DNA of 64,000 nt from Bacteroides sp. GTDB taxonomy: Bacteria; Bacteroidota; Bacteroidia; Bacteroidales; Muribaculaceae. The stretch lies in the NCBI GenBank assembly GCA_014802015.1, contig JAAVDB010000012.1, positions 38,613-102,612 on the forward strand, in the 5' to 3' direction. Shown here piece by piece: positions 48,940-58,536 of this stretch (position 1 is its first letter; each line of letters starts with the position of its first letter). Both the position numbers and the translations under genes were made by a program. Under the pieces are notes generated by a model. That model was given only the letters and a program-made list of their open reading frames with translations. It had not been told where the DNA came from and ran no database searches.

Positions 48940-49704
48940 ATGAGCGATATATTACTTGAAGTGCGCGACCTTCACGCCAATGTGGAAGGCAAGGAGATAC
49001 TCAAAGGGGTCAATCTGACCGTGCGCGAGGGCGAGGTTCATGCCATCATGGGTCCTAACGGCTCGGGCAAGAGTACGATGTCAGGTGTTCTGGCCGGCAA
49101 TCCGGCCTATACGGTGACTCAGGGTTCGGCCACTCTGCACGGAGTGGAGCTGCTCGATCTGCCTCCCGAGACACGCAGCCATGAGGGTCTGTTCCTGTCA
49201 TTCCAGTATCCGGTGGAGATACCCGGCGTGTCGATGGTCAACTTCATGCGTGCCGCGGTCAACGCCAAGCGCAAGTATCTGAACGAGGAGCCTCTGTCGG
49301 CAAGTGAGTTCCTGAAACTCATGCGTCAGAAGCGTGAGATCGTCGAGCTGGACAACAAACTGGCTTCACGCTCGGTCAACGAGGGATTCTCGGGCGGCGA
49401 GAAGAAGCGTAACGAGATATTCCAGATGGCTGTGCTCGAACCGCGTCTGGCCATACTTGACGAGACTGACTCGGGTCTTGACATCGATGCACTCCGTGTA
49501 GTGGCCGGAGGTGTCAACAAGCTCAAGACATCCAAGAACGCTACGATCGTCATCACACATTATCAGCGTCTGCTCGATTACATCAAGCCCGATTACGTGC
49601 ATATCCTCTACAAGGGTCGTATCGTCAAGACCGGCGGTCCGGAGCTGGCTCTCGAACTTGAGGAGCGCGGCTATGACTGGATCAAGGAGGAGAACAAGGA
49701 CTGA
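48940..49704 (+). CDS. sufC: Fe-S cluster assembly ATPase SufC
   Basis: 254 residues, soluble ABC ATPase: Walker A GPNGSGKST, signature FSGGEKKRNEIFQ, Walker B LAILDETDSGLDID, and switch histidine in IVITHYQRLLDYI. It forms the SufBC2D scaffold. First gene of a three-gene operon sufC-sufD-sufS with its own promoter; sufB is not in the window. Confidence 0.98.
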   Translation: MSDILLEVRDLHANVEGKEILKGVNLTVREGEVHAIMGPNGSGKSTMSGVLAGNPAYTVTQGSATLHGVELLDLPPETRSHEGLFLSFQYPVEIPGVSMVNFMRAAVNAKRKYLNEEPLSASEFLKLMRQKREIVELDNKLASRSVNEGFSGGEKKRNEIFQMAVLEPRLAILDETDSGLDIDALRVVAGGVNKLKTSKNATIVITHYQRLLDYIKPDYVHILYKGRIVKTGGPELALELEERGYDWIKEENKD

Positions 49705-49728
49705 TAATCCCCCTAACATTCTGTAACG

Positions 49729-51072
49729 ATGAGTTCAATCAAACAATATACTGACCTCTACGATGCCAACCGCGAGGCTGTGAACGCCACGGCGGGTGAG
49801 CCACTCAACGCTCTGCGTGACGATGCGCGCCGCGTGCTCGGGGCGGAGTGTGCCGCTCTCCCTACCCGTAGCACGGAGGGTTTTGAAAAGACATCGGTAG
49901 AAGATATGTTCGCGCCCGACTACGGTGTGAATGTCAACCGTGTGGGTATCCCGGTGGATGTGGCCGCGACATTCAGGTGCGATGTGCCCAATCTGTCGAC
50001 ACTTCAGGCTACGGTGGTGAACGACAAGTTTGTCCCTTCGGCTTCGCTTGAAGAGCGTATGCCTGACGGGGTGCGTTTCATGTCGCTCGCAGCCGCATCG
50101 CGCGAACTCCCTGAGATCGTGGCGAGATATTACGGCCATCTGGCCCCGGCCGGAGAGGAATCGGTGGCTCTGAACACGATGCTCGTTCAGGACGGAGTGT
50201 TCATATATGTGCCGCGCGGCGTAAGGATGGAAAAGGCCTTGCAGCTCGTGAACATCTTCTCGTCGCCCGCTCCGCTTGCAGCATTCCGCCGCGTGCTCAT
50301 CGTGGCTGAGGATGATGCCGTGCTGACACTGCTGGTGTGCGATCATACGCAGGATCGCGAGCAGCGGTATCTCGCATCGCAGGTCGTGGAGCTTTATGCC
50401 GGCCGAAACGCCCGCGTCGAGATCTGCTCGATCGAGGAGTCATCGCCCGCTACATCGCGCTATTCACGTATGTTCGTGAGCCAGAGCGAGGGGAGCGAGG
50501 TCACACTCAACAACACGACCCTGACATGTGGCGTGACACGCAATGATTTTGAGATAAGCCTGAACGGAGAGCATTGCGACTGCCGTCTCAGCGGCATGGC
50601 CATAGGTAGCGACCGCATGCACATAGATAATGACACGGCGATATATCACCGCGCCGCGCATTGCCACAGCAATCAGCTGTTCAAGTACGTTATGGACGGT
50701 GAGTCGGAGGGTGCGTTTGAGGGAAGTATCACGGTTACGCCCGAGGCTCCGTACACCGAGGCATATCAGAGCAATCGCAATCTGCTGGCGAGCGATCACG
50801 CACGTATGCACTGCAAGCCTCAGCTGATAATCAACAATGATGAGGTCAAGTGCAGTCACGGTGCCACGACGGGCCAGCTCGACGAGGATGCCCTGTTCTA
50901 CATGCGTTCGCGCGGCATCCCCGGTGATGAGGCGCGCCGTATGCTGATGCAGGCATTTATGGTGGATGTCATCGAGACGGTGACCATACCCGGGTTGCAG
51001 GAACGTCTGCGCCATCTTGTTGACCGCCGCTTCTCGGGTTCGCTCGGCAACTGCGAGACGTGTAAGAAATAA
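49729..51072 (+). CDS. sufD: Fe-S cluster assembly protein SufD
   Basis: 447 residues with the SufB/D beta-helix (YVPRGVRMEKALQLVNIF, LTCGVTRNDFEISLNGEHCDCRLSGMAIG) and the C-terminal conserved SHGATTGQLDEDALFYMRSRGI. Length and the variable N-terminus fit SufD rather than SufB. It lies 24 bp after sufC and 22 bp before sufS. Confidence 0.96.
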   Translation: MSSIKQYTDLYDANREAVNATAGEPLNALRDDARRVLGAECAALPTRSTEGFEKTSVEDMFAPDYGVNVNRVGIPVDVAATFRCDVPNLSTLQATVVNDKFVPSASLEERMPDGVRFMSLAAASRELPEIVARYYGHLAPAGEESVALNTMLVQDGVFIYVPRGVRMEKALQLVNIFSSPAPLAAFRRVLIVAEDDAVLTLLVCDHTQDREQRYLASQVVELYAGRNARVEICSIEESSPATSRYSRMFVSQSEGSEVTLNNTTLTCGVTRNDFEISLNGEHCDCRLSGMAIGSDRMHIDNDTAIYHRAAHCHSNQLFKYVMDGESEGAFEGSITVTPEAPYTEAYQSNRNLLASDHARMHCKPQLIINNDEVKCSHGATTGQLDEDALFYMRSRGIPGDEARRMLMQAFMVDVIETVTIPGLQERLRHLVDRRFSGSLGNCETCKK

Positions 51073-51094
51073 AACAACCATAATTCTCAACCCT

Positions 51095-52315
51095 GTGGAT
51101 ATACAGAAGATTCGCTCGGAATTTCCCATACTCGAACGGCGTCTCTATAACCGTCCGCTGATTTATCTCGACAATACAGCTACCTCTCAGACTCCTGACA
51201 GTGTGGTCAAGGCTATTGTCGACAGTTATACCACGACCAAGGCGAATGTGCACCGCGGTGTGCACACTCTGTCACAGGAGGCGACCGAGCTGCAGGAAAA
51301 TGCCCGGCGCAGGGTGAAGGAGTGGATAAACGCCGCGTCGACAAGCGAGGTGATCTTCACACGCGGTACGACCGAGGCGCTTAATCTCGTTGCATCATCA
51401 TTTGGCGGGATGATGCTCGGCGAGGGGGACGAGCTGATACTCACGGTGATGGAGCACCATGCCAACATCGTGCCCTGGCAGTTGCTCCGCGACCGCATAG
51501 GGTTTACCATCAGGGTGGTGCCTGTGACTGAGGACGGACAGCTGGATATGGACGTATACCGCGGTCTGTTCAACGACCGTACGCGACTGGTGAGCGTGTG
51601 TCATGCGTCAAACGTGCTCGGTACCGTCAATCCTGTCAAGGAGATGATAGCATACGCCCACAGTCACGATGTGCCCGTTGTGGTGGACGGCGCTCAGGCT
51701 GCTCCGCATCTGCACATCGATGTGCGTGATCTTGATGCGGACTTTTATGCGTTCTCGGCTCATAAGATGTATGGCCCTACAGGTGTGGGCGTGCTGTACG
51801 GCAAGGAGAAATGGCTTGAAAAGATGCCTCCCTATCAGGGTGGCGGCGAGATGATCGAGTCGGTGTCGTTCGAGAAGACGACTTTTGCCGAGTTGCCGTA
51901 TAAGTTCGAGGCCGGAACACCTGATTTCATAGGTATCTCGGCCCTGTCAAAAGCGATAGATTTCATGGATGCTCTCGGGGTAGAGAATATCGCCGCGCAT
52001 GAGCATGAACTGCTTGAGTACACTACACGTCGCATGACTGAGGAGATACCCGGCATGAGAATCTTTGGCAATGCGCCCGGTAAGTGTGCCATCATATCGT
52101 TTCTGGTCGGAAATATCCATCACTATGATATGGGGATGCTGCTTGACAAACTCGGTATTGCCGTGCGTACCGGGCATCATTGCGCACAACCGCTGATGCA
52201 TGCTCTCGGTGTAGAGGGGGTGGTCAGGGCATCATTTGCAGCATATAATACGCTGGAGGAGTGTGAGGCATTTATCGCCGCGCTCAAGCGCGTGACCGCC
52301 ATACTCGAAGGTTAA
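51095..52315 (+). CDS. sufS: Cysteine desulfurase SufS
   Basis: 406 residues, PLP enzyme taking sulfur from cysteine for Fe-S assembly. The PLP lysine is in AFSAHKMYGPTGVGVLYG and the persulfide cysteine in RTGHHCAQPLM. The start GTG at 51095 (MDIQKIRSEFPIL) fits the family; the longer frame from 51017 runs inside sufD. Convergent with the glycosyltransferase at 52357. Confidence 0.97.
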   Translation: MDIQKIRSEFPILERRLYNRPLIYLDNTATSQTPDSVVKAIVDSYTTTKANVHRGVHTLSQEATELQENARRRVKEWINAASTSEVIFTRGTTEALNLVASSFGGMMLGEGDELILTVMEHHANIVPWQLLRDRIGFTIRVVPVTEDGQLDMDVYRGLFNDRTRLVSVCHASNVLGTVNPVKEMIAYAHSHDVPVVVDGAQAAPHLHIDVRDLDADFYAFSAHKMYGPTGVGVLYGKEKWLEKMPPYQGGGEMIESVSFEKTTFAELPYKFEAGTPDFIGISALSKAIDFMDALGVENIAAHEHELLEYTTRRMTEEIPGMRIFGNAPGKCAIISFLVGNIHHYDMGMLLDKLGIAVRTGHHCAQPLMHALGVEGVVRASFAAYNTLEECEAFIAALKRVTAILEG

Positions 52316-52356
52316 GACCCCGTTCCCCAATATTCCCGTAAACAAAAGCAATGATT

Positions 52357-53325
52357 TCACAGCAACACCCGGGCCAGTAGCCAGGTGAAGCGGTGCAAAC
52401 GCAGGTTGTGGAGATAGATCATCTTCATGCGTCGCGGTGCATCCGTGCGTGAGATAACACTGTGCCTGAGATTGAGTGATAGAGCATGAGCCCGTCGGGC
52501 CGATTCGCGATCGGATCGCCGTGATGCGGTGAGTGCCTCCGATTCATAGCGTGCGGCGAGTATCATGGCGCGTGCGTCGAGCCATCTCATGTATTGTGCC
52601 CGTGAGGCTGTGGCGGGCGGTAATGACCGGAATGTGTCATGGATAGCCTGTAATGAGCGCTCCCAGCGTTCAGGGTGCGCACTGAATGACAGTCCGGTTA
52701 TGGATTGCTCCTGCTGAATGGCTGAGACCGTTGGTTCGCCGCCGAGGGTGAGGATGCGTGGTGAACGGAGCAGTATGCGCACGCCGAGTTCGTAGTCATT
52801 CCATCCCGTCAACGATTCATTCCATCCTCCGGCCTCGCGAAACAGGTTGGTACGGGCTATGTAGCGCTGTGAAGAGAGCGATGCGCGGAACAGGTGGTGA
52901 AACATCGGATCGCCGTCGCCGTGAAAATAGAGGCGTCGCCGTGAGCCGTCAAGCGAATGCAGATATATGTCACGGCCGATGACGTCGGCGTCGGGATGAC
53001 CGTATATGGCTCGCGTGAAGTCCTCGACATGACGCGGGGCCATGATGTCGTCCGAATCAAAAAACATAGTCCACTCCGAGGTGACTGCCTGTAACCCGCG
53101 GTTGCGGGCCGCGCAGGCTCCCGATGTGGACTCGGATAATACTGTGACGTTGCTGCGGCCGGATGCCCAGTCGCGCACTACGGAGAGAGAGGTGTCAGTC
53201 GAATTGTTGTCAACGATCACTATACGGGCCGGAGCCACAGTCTGAGCCGCCACACTGTCGAGCGTGCGTCCGACTATGTGGGCCCTGTTGCAGATAGGAA
53301 TAACGATAGTGATAGGAGAGAGCAT
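52357..53325 (-). CDS. Family 2 glycosyltransferase
   Basis: 322 residues, GT-A fold: ITIVIPICNRAHIVGRTLDSVAAQT at the start, DNNSTD, GACAARNRGL and the metal-binding FFDSDDIMAPRHVEDF. It transfers a sugar to an unknown acceptor; no polysaccharide cluster surrounds it. The start ATG 53325 is chosen since the upstream TTG frame (53364) reaches porN. It follows porN by 35 bp on the same strand and might be read from the T9SS transcript, possibly acting in A-LPS or glycoprotein synthesis, which is speculation. Confidence 0.9.
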   Translation of the reverse strand: MLSPITIVIPICNRAHIVGRTLDSVAAQTVAPARIVIVDNNSTDTSLSVVRDWASGRSNVTVLSESTSGACAARNRGLQAVTSEWTMFFDSDDIMAPRHVEDFTRAIYGHPDADVIGRDIYLHSLDGSRRRLYFHGDGDPMFHHLFRASLSSQRYIARTNLFREAGGWNESLTGWNDYELGVRILLRSPRILTLGGEPTVSAIQQEQSITGLSFSAHPERWERSLQAIHDTFRSLPPATASRAQYMRWLDARAMILAARYESEALTASRRSDRESARRAHALSLNLRHSVISRTDAPRRMKMIYLHNLRLHRFTWLLARVLL

Positions 53326-53360
53326 GTGAGGAGGATGTCTGACGGTCTGCCTGCCTGCGG

Positions 53361-54500
53361 TCAACGTCTGCGGTTACGTACCGAACGGGTGGCCGAAGAT
53401 GAGGGGGTTGACTTGGTGGCCTTAGGCTTCTTCACCTTGGCCGGTTTGGCCTTGGTGGCTGATGAGCGGGTCGTGCGTCTTGAGCGGGTGGCACGGGCGT
53501 TTGTGCCCGAAGCGGCTGTGCCTACTTCGGTGGTCTCTTCGCCATTGCCGGCAGCAAGCGCCTCGGCTTTCTCGGCAGCCTCGCGGCGTGCGGCAAGCTC
53601 TTCGAGCGAGGGTACCCACAGTTTCTTCTCGTAATCATCAAGTCGCTGCTGGATGCTGTCGCGGGCATGAGCCAGATCATCCGGATCGGGATGGAGCTGC
53701 ATCAGGGATTTGTTCTTCAGATTACGGGTCTTATAGATGTCACCTTCGTACAGCCCGAGCTGGAAAAAGTCGTCATACGTGCATGTGGCGAGGTTGTTGT
53801 CATCATCGGTGAAGATGTTCTGAGTGGTAATGAACGGGCGGAGCTCGTCATATTTTACCCAGAACATGGGATAACGTACGGCCTCGGCTCCGAAATCACC
53901 TGCACGGTGCAGTACGGGACAGATGGCCTCGACTCGCGAGCGCATGCGGTTGGTGCGGCGGTCAAATTCCCATTTCTCCACGATGTAGTAGCTGAGGACC
54001 TCCGATGCGGGGATGTCTGACTCCTCGATGGCGAATTTAGGATTCTTTTCGGTCGAGCCTTTGGCCTCGGTATAGATTATGTAGAAGCGGTCGAGGACAT
54101 CGCGCATTTTCACCTTGTAGTCGTCAGTGAACACTTCGCGTCCGTCGAGGTATTCGTAGGCCGGAAGCGATCCGTCCGCCATACGCTTCATAATGATGCG
54201 GAACAGGTTGTCCTGCCCGTCGACAGGCTCGTCGGGATAATAGAGCGCACCGTTGGCATCCTTGGTGAGGTCGAGGCTGCGGTACATGACGCGCATCCAC
54301 TGGAGCTCGCTGTCATTAACGGGAGTCTCCTCGAAGTGTGCCTGCATGCGCTGAGTGACACCGGGCGCAGACTGCTTGGCGTTGCGGTCGGATGCGGCGC
54401 TTCGGCGCACGACTGATGAGCCTGACGATACGTCCTGAGCTGAGGCGCAGACTGCGGTGGTGAGGATGACTATGGCTGTGAGAAGAAATTTCTTCATCAT
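53361..54500 (-). CDS. porN: T9SS ring protein PorN/GldN
   Basis: 379 residues with a signal peptide (FLLTAIVILTTAVCASA). The central domain (WMRVMYRSLDLTKDANGALYYPDEP, YYIVEKWEFDRRTNRM, RYPMFWVKYDELRPF, TYDDFFQLGLYEGDIYKTRN) is typical of PorN/GldN, which forms the periplasmic ring with PorK. The last 55 residues are an unusual basic low-complexity tail rich in Arg, Lys, Thr and Ser. Last gene of the porT-P-K-L-M-N run. Confidence 0.95.
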   Translation of the reverse strand: MMKKFLLTAIVILTTAVCASAQDVSSGSSVVRRSAASDRNAKQSAPGVTQRMQAHFEETPVNDSELQWMRVMYRSLDLTKDANGALYYPDEPVDGQDNLFRIIMKRMADGSLPAYEYLDGREVFTDDYKVKMRDVLDRFYIIYTEAKGSTEKNPKFAIEESDIPASEVLSYYIVEKWEFDRRTNRMRSRVEAICPVLHRAGDFGAEAVRYPMFWVKYDELRPFITTQNIFTDDDNNLATCTYDDFFQLGLYEGDIYKTRNLKNKSLMQLHPDPDDLAHARDSIQQRLDDYEKKLWVPSLEELAARREAAEKAEALAAGNGEETTEVGTAASGTNARATRSRRTTRSSATKAKPAKVKKPKATKSTPSSSATRSVRNRRR

Positions 54501-54531
54501 ATATTATGCGTATTAAGTAACTTAACAAATG

Positions 54532-56097
54532 TCAGTTGACGATGACTTCCATCGGCGAGAGCACGCGCTCGATGCCGTCGGGGCCTTTGGCGCGTATGCG
54601 TGAGATGTAGAACCGTTTGCCGCGTGACAGGCGTTTGAACTGGTCGCGCTGACGCTGGGTGAAGCTGGCGCTCTGTGACACCTCGGGGATGGCGTTGCCC
54701 ATCTGGTCGAAGAACACTGTCTCGAATCCGAGCACCTGAAAGTCGATATTGAGCATGTCATCGTCGATAGCGGCCTCGATGCCGGGGATGTTGGCAAGGA
54801 CAGATTTGGCTATCGGTTTGCCCCCCTTGTAGCGGTCCTTGGTGCCGTTGGGAGCGGTGAAGGAGAGGAATGCCGTCGGGTCAGGGAGTTTGCGTACGCG
54901 GAATGTCGAGGTAGCCACCGTCTGCGGGCGTCCGTCGATGTTGGCAGTGACGGTGATCGTGGCGTTCTCTCCGACCTTTGCGGGGCGGGCTATCCATGTG
55001 TCACCCTGACGGGTAAGCGAGCCGTTGGTCATGGTGGCCGACACACCTGACATGGGCACTCCGGGGACGGATATGCTCATCGGGTTGTTGATGCCGGCAT
55101 AGAGTACGTTCATCATGGTGGCCGAGACTGTAGCGGTCGGTTCCATGACTGTGTAGGAGGACTGGAAGGGGTGACGGGTGGATGTGCCGTCGCCGTGGGT
55201 CACTTCGATATAGCCCGAGTAATCGAATGTGCCGGTCGACGAGGTGTTGAACTCGTAGAGTCCGTTGTCGCCGGGCAGTTTCTTCCCGCCGACAAAGATG
55301 TCGGGGCGTGCCGTGGTGTCGACAGCCGCGAGTACGATCGATGCCGAATACTTGCCTCCACGCATCACCATACGTGACTGGGGGATGACGAAGGCGTTGA
55401 GCTCGTTGACACGCACATCGCCGGCATCGACGGCGGCGAGCAGATTGCCGAGAGCCTCACCTTCGGCAAACCGCACATCGTTCTGCAGTTTGGTGAGGAG
55501 TGTCACGGCTGCCACTACGGGCTGATTCTCGAATTTAGCCTCTTCCCACAGCTGGTCCTGAACGGTGCCCGAGCGACGGTAGGGGGCGGTGGAGAGAGAT
55601 TCGTCGATTGATGCCCGTTTGGTCGAGTCGGGTATCAGCGATGTCACTTGCGCGCGGTATTCTTCGATAGCCGAGCGCAGATGTTTACCATTTGTATCGC
55701 CGGGGCCGAGCATCACGATCGCAGCTGCATCGAGATCGTCACGACGGTTGATGTTGTCGAGCGATCCGTTCTTGCCGTCGGCCTGACGCACGATGGCGAG
55801 TTTGAGCGAGTCGATAAGCTGGTAGAGTCCGTCGGCATCGGCACGCACCTGTACGGCTTTTTTCAGCCATGGGGTACCTTTCTCAGGATTCTGGGCGGTG
55901 AAACTTTCGAGCTGAGCGAAGATGGCGTCATTGCGTCGGCCCACGTTGGCATTGGTGCGGGCCAGTCCGTCCTCGACCTGCTCGAAGCCGTCAAGGACGT
56001 CGCTCGACACGTTGAGTGCGAGCATGGCGGTGAGGACGATATACATGAGGTTTATCATCTTCTGCCTTGGTGAGAGCCTTACTACTGATTCTGCCAT
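54532..56097 (-). CDS. porM: T9SS motor protein PorM/GldM
   Basis: 521 residues: a short cytoplasmic start with Arg11 (VVRLSPRQK), one membrane helix (INLMYIVLTAMLALNVSSDVL, about 15-35) and a long periplasmic part of four domains. With PorL it forms the proton-driven rotary motor that energises the system. Sits 26 bp after porL and 31 bp before porN. Confidence 0.96.
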   Translation of the reverse strand: MAESVVRLSPRQKMINLMYIVLTAMLALNVSSDVLDGFEQVEDGLARTNANVGRRNDAIFAQLESFTAQNPEKGTPWLKKAVQVRADADGLYQLIDSLKLAIVRQADGKNGSLDNINRRDDLDAAAIVMLGPGDTNGKHLRSAIEEYRAQVTSLIPDSTKRASIDESLSTAPYRRSGTVQDQLWEEAKFENQPVVAAVTLLTKLQNDVRFAEGEALGNLLAAVDAGDVRVNELNAFVIPQSRMVMRGGKYSASIVLAAVDTTARPDIFVGGKKLPGDNGLYEFNTSSTGTFDYSGYIEVTHGDGTSTRHPFQSSYTVMEPTATVSATMMNVLYAGINNPMSISVPGVPMSGVSATMTNGSLTRQGDTWIARPAKVGENATITVTANIDGRPQTVATSTFRVRKLPDPTAFLSFTAPNGTKDRYKGGKPIAKSVLANIPGIEAAIDDDMLNIDFQVLGFETVFFDQMGNAIPEVSQSASFTQRQRDQFKRLSRGKRFYISRIRAKGPDGIERVLSPMEVIVN

Positions 56098-56123
56098 GTT
56101 GTGTGATTAGCCTGTCTAAAGAA

Positions 56124-57065
56124 TTACTGGTGGTTCATGCCCGATGACTGTGCGCCGGGGATGTCGTTGACCATGGGGCGGTACATGTTGACCGTCATGG
56201 CGTGGAGCATCTTTTCGTATACCTGATTGAGCTGCTGCATGTAGCGGGCCATCTTCTCGGTCTCCTCACAGTAGCGTGCGCTCTGTGATGCGCTCTTCTC
56301 GTACATGTCACGGATGTCCTTGATGCCGCGGTTGACGCGGTCGATCGATTCGAGCTGTGACGACACGCTCTTGAGCTGTATCTCATAGATGGTGTTGAGG
56401 CCGCCGAGATTGCGGTTGAGGTCACCCATCTGCGAGATATAGTCCTTGGAGTTGGCTGTCAGTGCCGAGGAGTTCTCGGTGATGGCCTGATAGCTCTGCA
56501 GGAGCATGTCGGAGACGGCGTTGAGATTCTGAGTCGTCTCGCGCAGATGAGCGAGCTGTTCGGTAATGGCCGTCATCTGTTCGATATAGCTGTTGGTGGC
56601 AGCCGCGACATCATTGATATTCACGGTCTCGGCCTGAGCGACGACGGGGACTGTGCCTGCGGGAGCGCTGTTGCCGCCGGCTACGGGGCCTGCGTAACCC
56701 TGTGAGGCGCTGACGGGTGATCCGCCGCCGACTATGACTCCGCCCGAGATGACGCGCTGACGTCCTGAGCCGGTCTCATCACCGTCGGTCTCGTCGGTGG
56801 CCGTCCTGTTGTCGAGCTCGGGGAACACATCCTCCCAATGATATTCCTTGGGCGGACGGTCAAAGGCGGTGAGGATAAACATGAGTACCTCGGTGCCCAT
56901 ACCGATGCACAGCAGCGTGTTACCACCGGGCAGGTGAAGTATCTTGAACAGCGCGCCCCAGATGACGATGGCTGCGCCGAGACTGTAGGCGAAGTTGAAC
57001 AGTCGCTGACCGCCCTCCCATTTCATCATGGTGCGATAGCGCGATTTGAGATTCTCTGTATTCAT
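56124..57065 (-). CDS. porL: T9SS motor stator PorL/GldL
   Basis: 313 residues: two membrane helices (about 23-43 and 50-67) joined by a short loop, then a long cytoplasmic coiled coil. The essential membrane glutamate is present as Glu59 in MGTEVLMFIL. Opening TMMKWEGGQRLFNFAYSLGAA is the family signature. Proton flow through the PorL5-PorM2 motor drives secretion. Confidence 0.97.
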   Translation of the reverse strand: MNTENLKSRYRTMMKWEGGQRLFNFAYSLGAAIVIWGALFKILHLPGGNTLLCIGMGTEVLMFILTAFDRPPKEYHWEDVFPELDNRTATDETDGDETGSGRQRVISGGVIVGGGSPVSASQGYAGPVAGGNSAPAGTVPVVAQAETVNINDVAAATNSYIEQMTAITEQLAHLRETTQNLNAVSDMLLQSYQAITENSSALTANSKDYISQMGDLNRNLGGLNTIYEIQLKSVSSQLESIDRVNRGIKDIRDMYEKSASQSARYCEETEKMARYMQQLNQVYEKMLHAMTVNMYRPMVNDIPGAQSSGMNHQ

Positions 57066-57093
57066 AGCGGTTATGCCGATATATTTTTAGTGA

Positions 57094-58533
57094 CTATTTC
57101 TTTGCCTTGGTGCCTTTGGCAAAGCCTATCTGCGAGCGTACGCAACGGAATCCGATGTAGCTGCGCTGTTCGTTCTGATATTCCCACATGCGCAGGTCGG
57201 AGCGCACGTTGTGAGCGACATCTTTCCATGAGCCACCGCGCACGATCTTACGCTTCATCTTGTAGGGGTCCTCCTGAGCGGCATCGTAGCGATACTCGGG
57301 GTTGAGGTCGCTGGTGAGTTTGCTGACGCTCTCGGTGAATGCGGTCGATGTCCATTCACTCACGTTACCGGCCATGTCATAGAGTCCGAAGTCATTAGGC
57401 GCGTATGTGCCGACACGCGATGTGATGAGCTGTCCGTCCTGTACGAAGTTGCCCTCCTGCGGCTTGAAGTTGGCATAGAAGCAACCCTGATCCTCGGTGA
57501 GAGGCAGGTCGCCGTCCCAGGGATACATGTTCTCGCTCTTGCCTGCGCGAGCGGCATACTCCCACTCGGCCTCGGTGGGGAGGCGGTAAGGCTCGACGTA
57601 TACGCCCTCGCGTCCGAGCGAGCGACGCAGGAAGTCGGTGCGCCAGTTGGCGAAGGCGTTGGCCTGCTCCCAGCTCACACCCACGACGGGATAGTCGTTG
57701 TAGCCTCCGTGTGAGAAGTACATGCGTACGTAAGGCTCGTTGTAGGCGTTGTCAAAGTCGTTGATCCACGCCGTTGTGTCGGGATAGACGTTTACTATAT
57801 ATGTGTTCACGAAGTCATACGGACCGGTGAGTGCACGTGTGACTGTCTCGCGTACGATGCGTCCGTCGTCGTTGATGTACGCGGTGTCCTTGGATATGAC
57901 GGGGAGAGTGGTAGGTGTGGGTCGGTCGGTGTTGTATTCGCGGCGCTCGGGGTTGAGACGGTTCTTACGCTTCGCGGCCTCGGTGTGATTGTAGGTCTCG
58001 TAGCGATAGTTGAGCTGCTCGGGATCAAGCTCCTTGACACCGGTGATCGGATTGATGCGATAGAGGCTCTCGATGGCTCGCTGCTCGTCCTCGTTGGGGT
58101 TGCGCCAGGGTATTGCCTTGGCCCAGTTGAGGTGGGGAGTCACGGGATTGCCCTCGCGGTCCTCTTCGATCTTGTATTCCTCATTGCCGCCGTAAGAGGG
58201 GTCGGCGAGACGCTCGCGGATGATCGAGTCGCGCACCCAGAATACGAACTGCTTGTATTTGGAGTTGGTGACCTCGGTCTCGTCCATCCAGAATGCATCG
58301 ACCGACACGCCACGCGAGTCGGCACGGAGATTCCAGAGCGAATCATCCTGAGCGGGGCCCATCTTGACCGATCCGCGGCCTACGAGCACCATGCCGTAGG
58401 GGGTAGGTTCGGCCCATGAGGTGCCACCGACACCGGTCACCTCTCCGCCCATGGAGTTGCGGCTGCCTGTGGCGCAGCTTACGGCCACGCTCACGAGGAT
58501 TACTGCGGTAAGTATATGAAGTATCTTTTTCAT
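57094..58533 (-). CDS. porK: T9SS ring lipoprotein PorK/GldK
   Basis: 479 residues with a lipoprotein signal (LTAVILVSVAVSC) and an FGE/SUMF1-like domain (PYGMVLVGRGSVKMG, DAFWMDETEVTNSKYKQFV, VGVSWEQANAFANWR, RLPTEAEWEYAARAG, VRGGSWKD, YIGFRCVR). Catalytic cysteines of true formylglycine enzymes are not evident. PorK anchors the PorK/PorN ring to the outer membrane. It follows porP by 3 bp. Confidence 0.97.
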   Translation of the reverse strand: MKKILHILTAVILVSVAVSCATGSRNSMGGEVTGVGGTSWAEPTPYGMVLVGRGSVKMGPAQDDSLWNLRADSRGVSVDAFWMDETEVTNSKYKQFVFWVRDSIIRERLADPSYGGNEEYKIEEDREGNPVTPHLNWAKAIPWRNPNEDEQRAIESLYRINPITGVKELDPEQLNYRYETYNHTEAAKRKNRLNPERREYNTDRPTPTTLPVISKDTAYINDDGRIVRETVTRALTGPYDFVNTYIVNVYPDTTAWINDFDNAYNEPYVRMYFSHGGYNDYPVVGVSWEQANAFANWRTDFLRRSLGREGVYVEPYRLPTEAEWEYAARAGKSENMYPWDGDLPLTEDQGCFYANFKPQEGNFVQDGQLITSRVGTYAPNDFGLYDMAGNVSEWTSTAFTESVSKLTSDLNPEYRYDAAQEDPYKMKRKIVRGGSWKDVAHNVRSDLRMWEYQNEQRSYIGFRCVRSQIGFAKGTKAKK

Positions 58534-58536
58534 AGG

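Noticed and set aside
53325..53364. Upstream TTG start for the glycosyltransferase
   Set aside because: It would overlap the porN stop; ATG 53325 directly precedes the conserved first strand.
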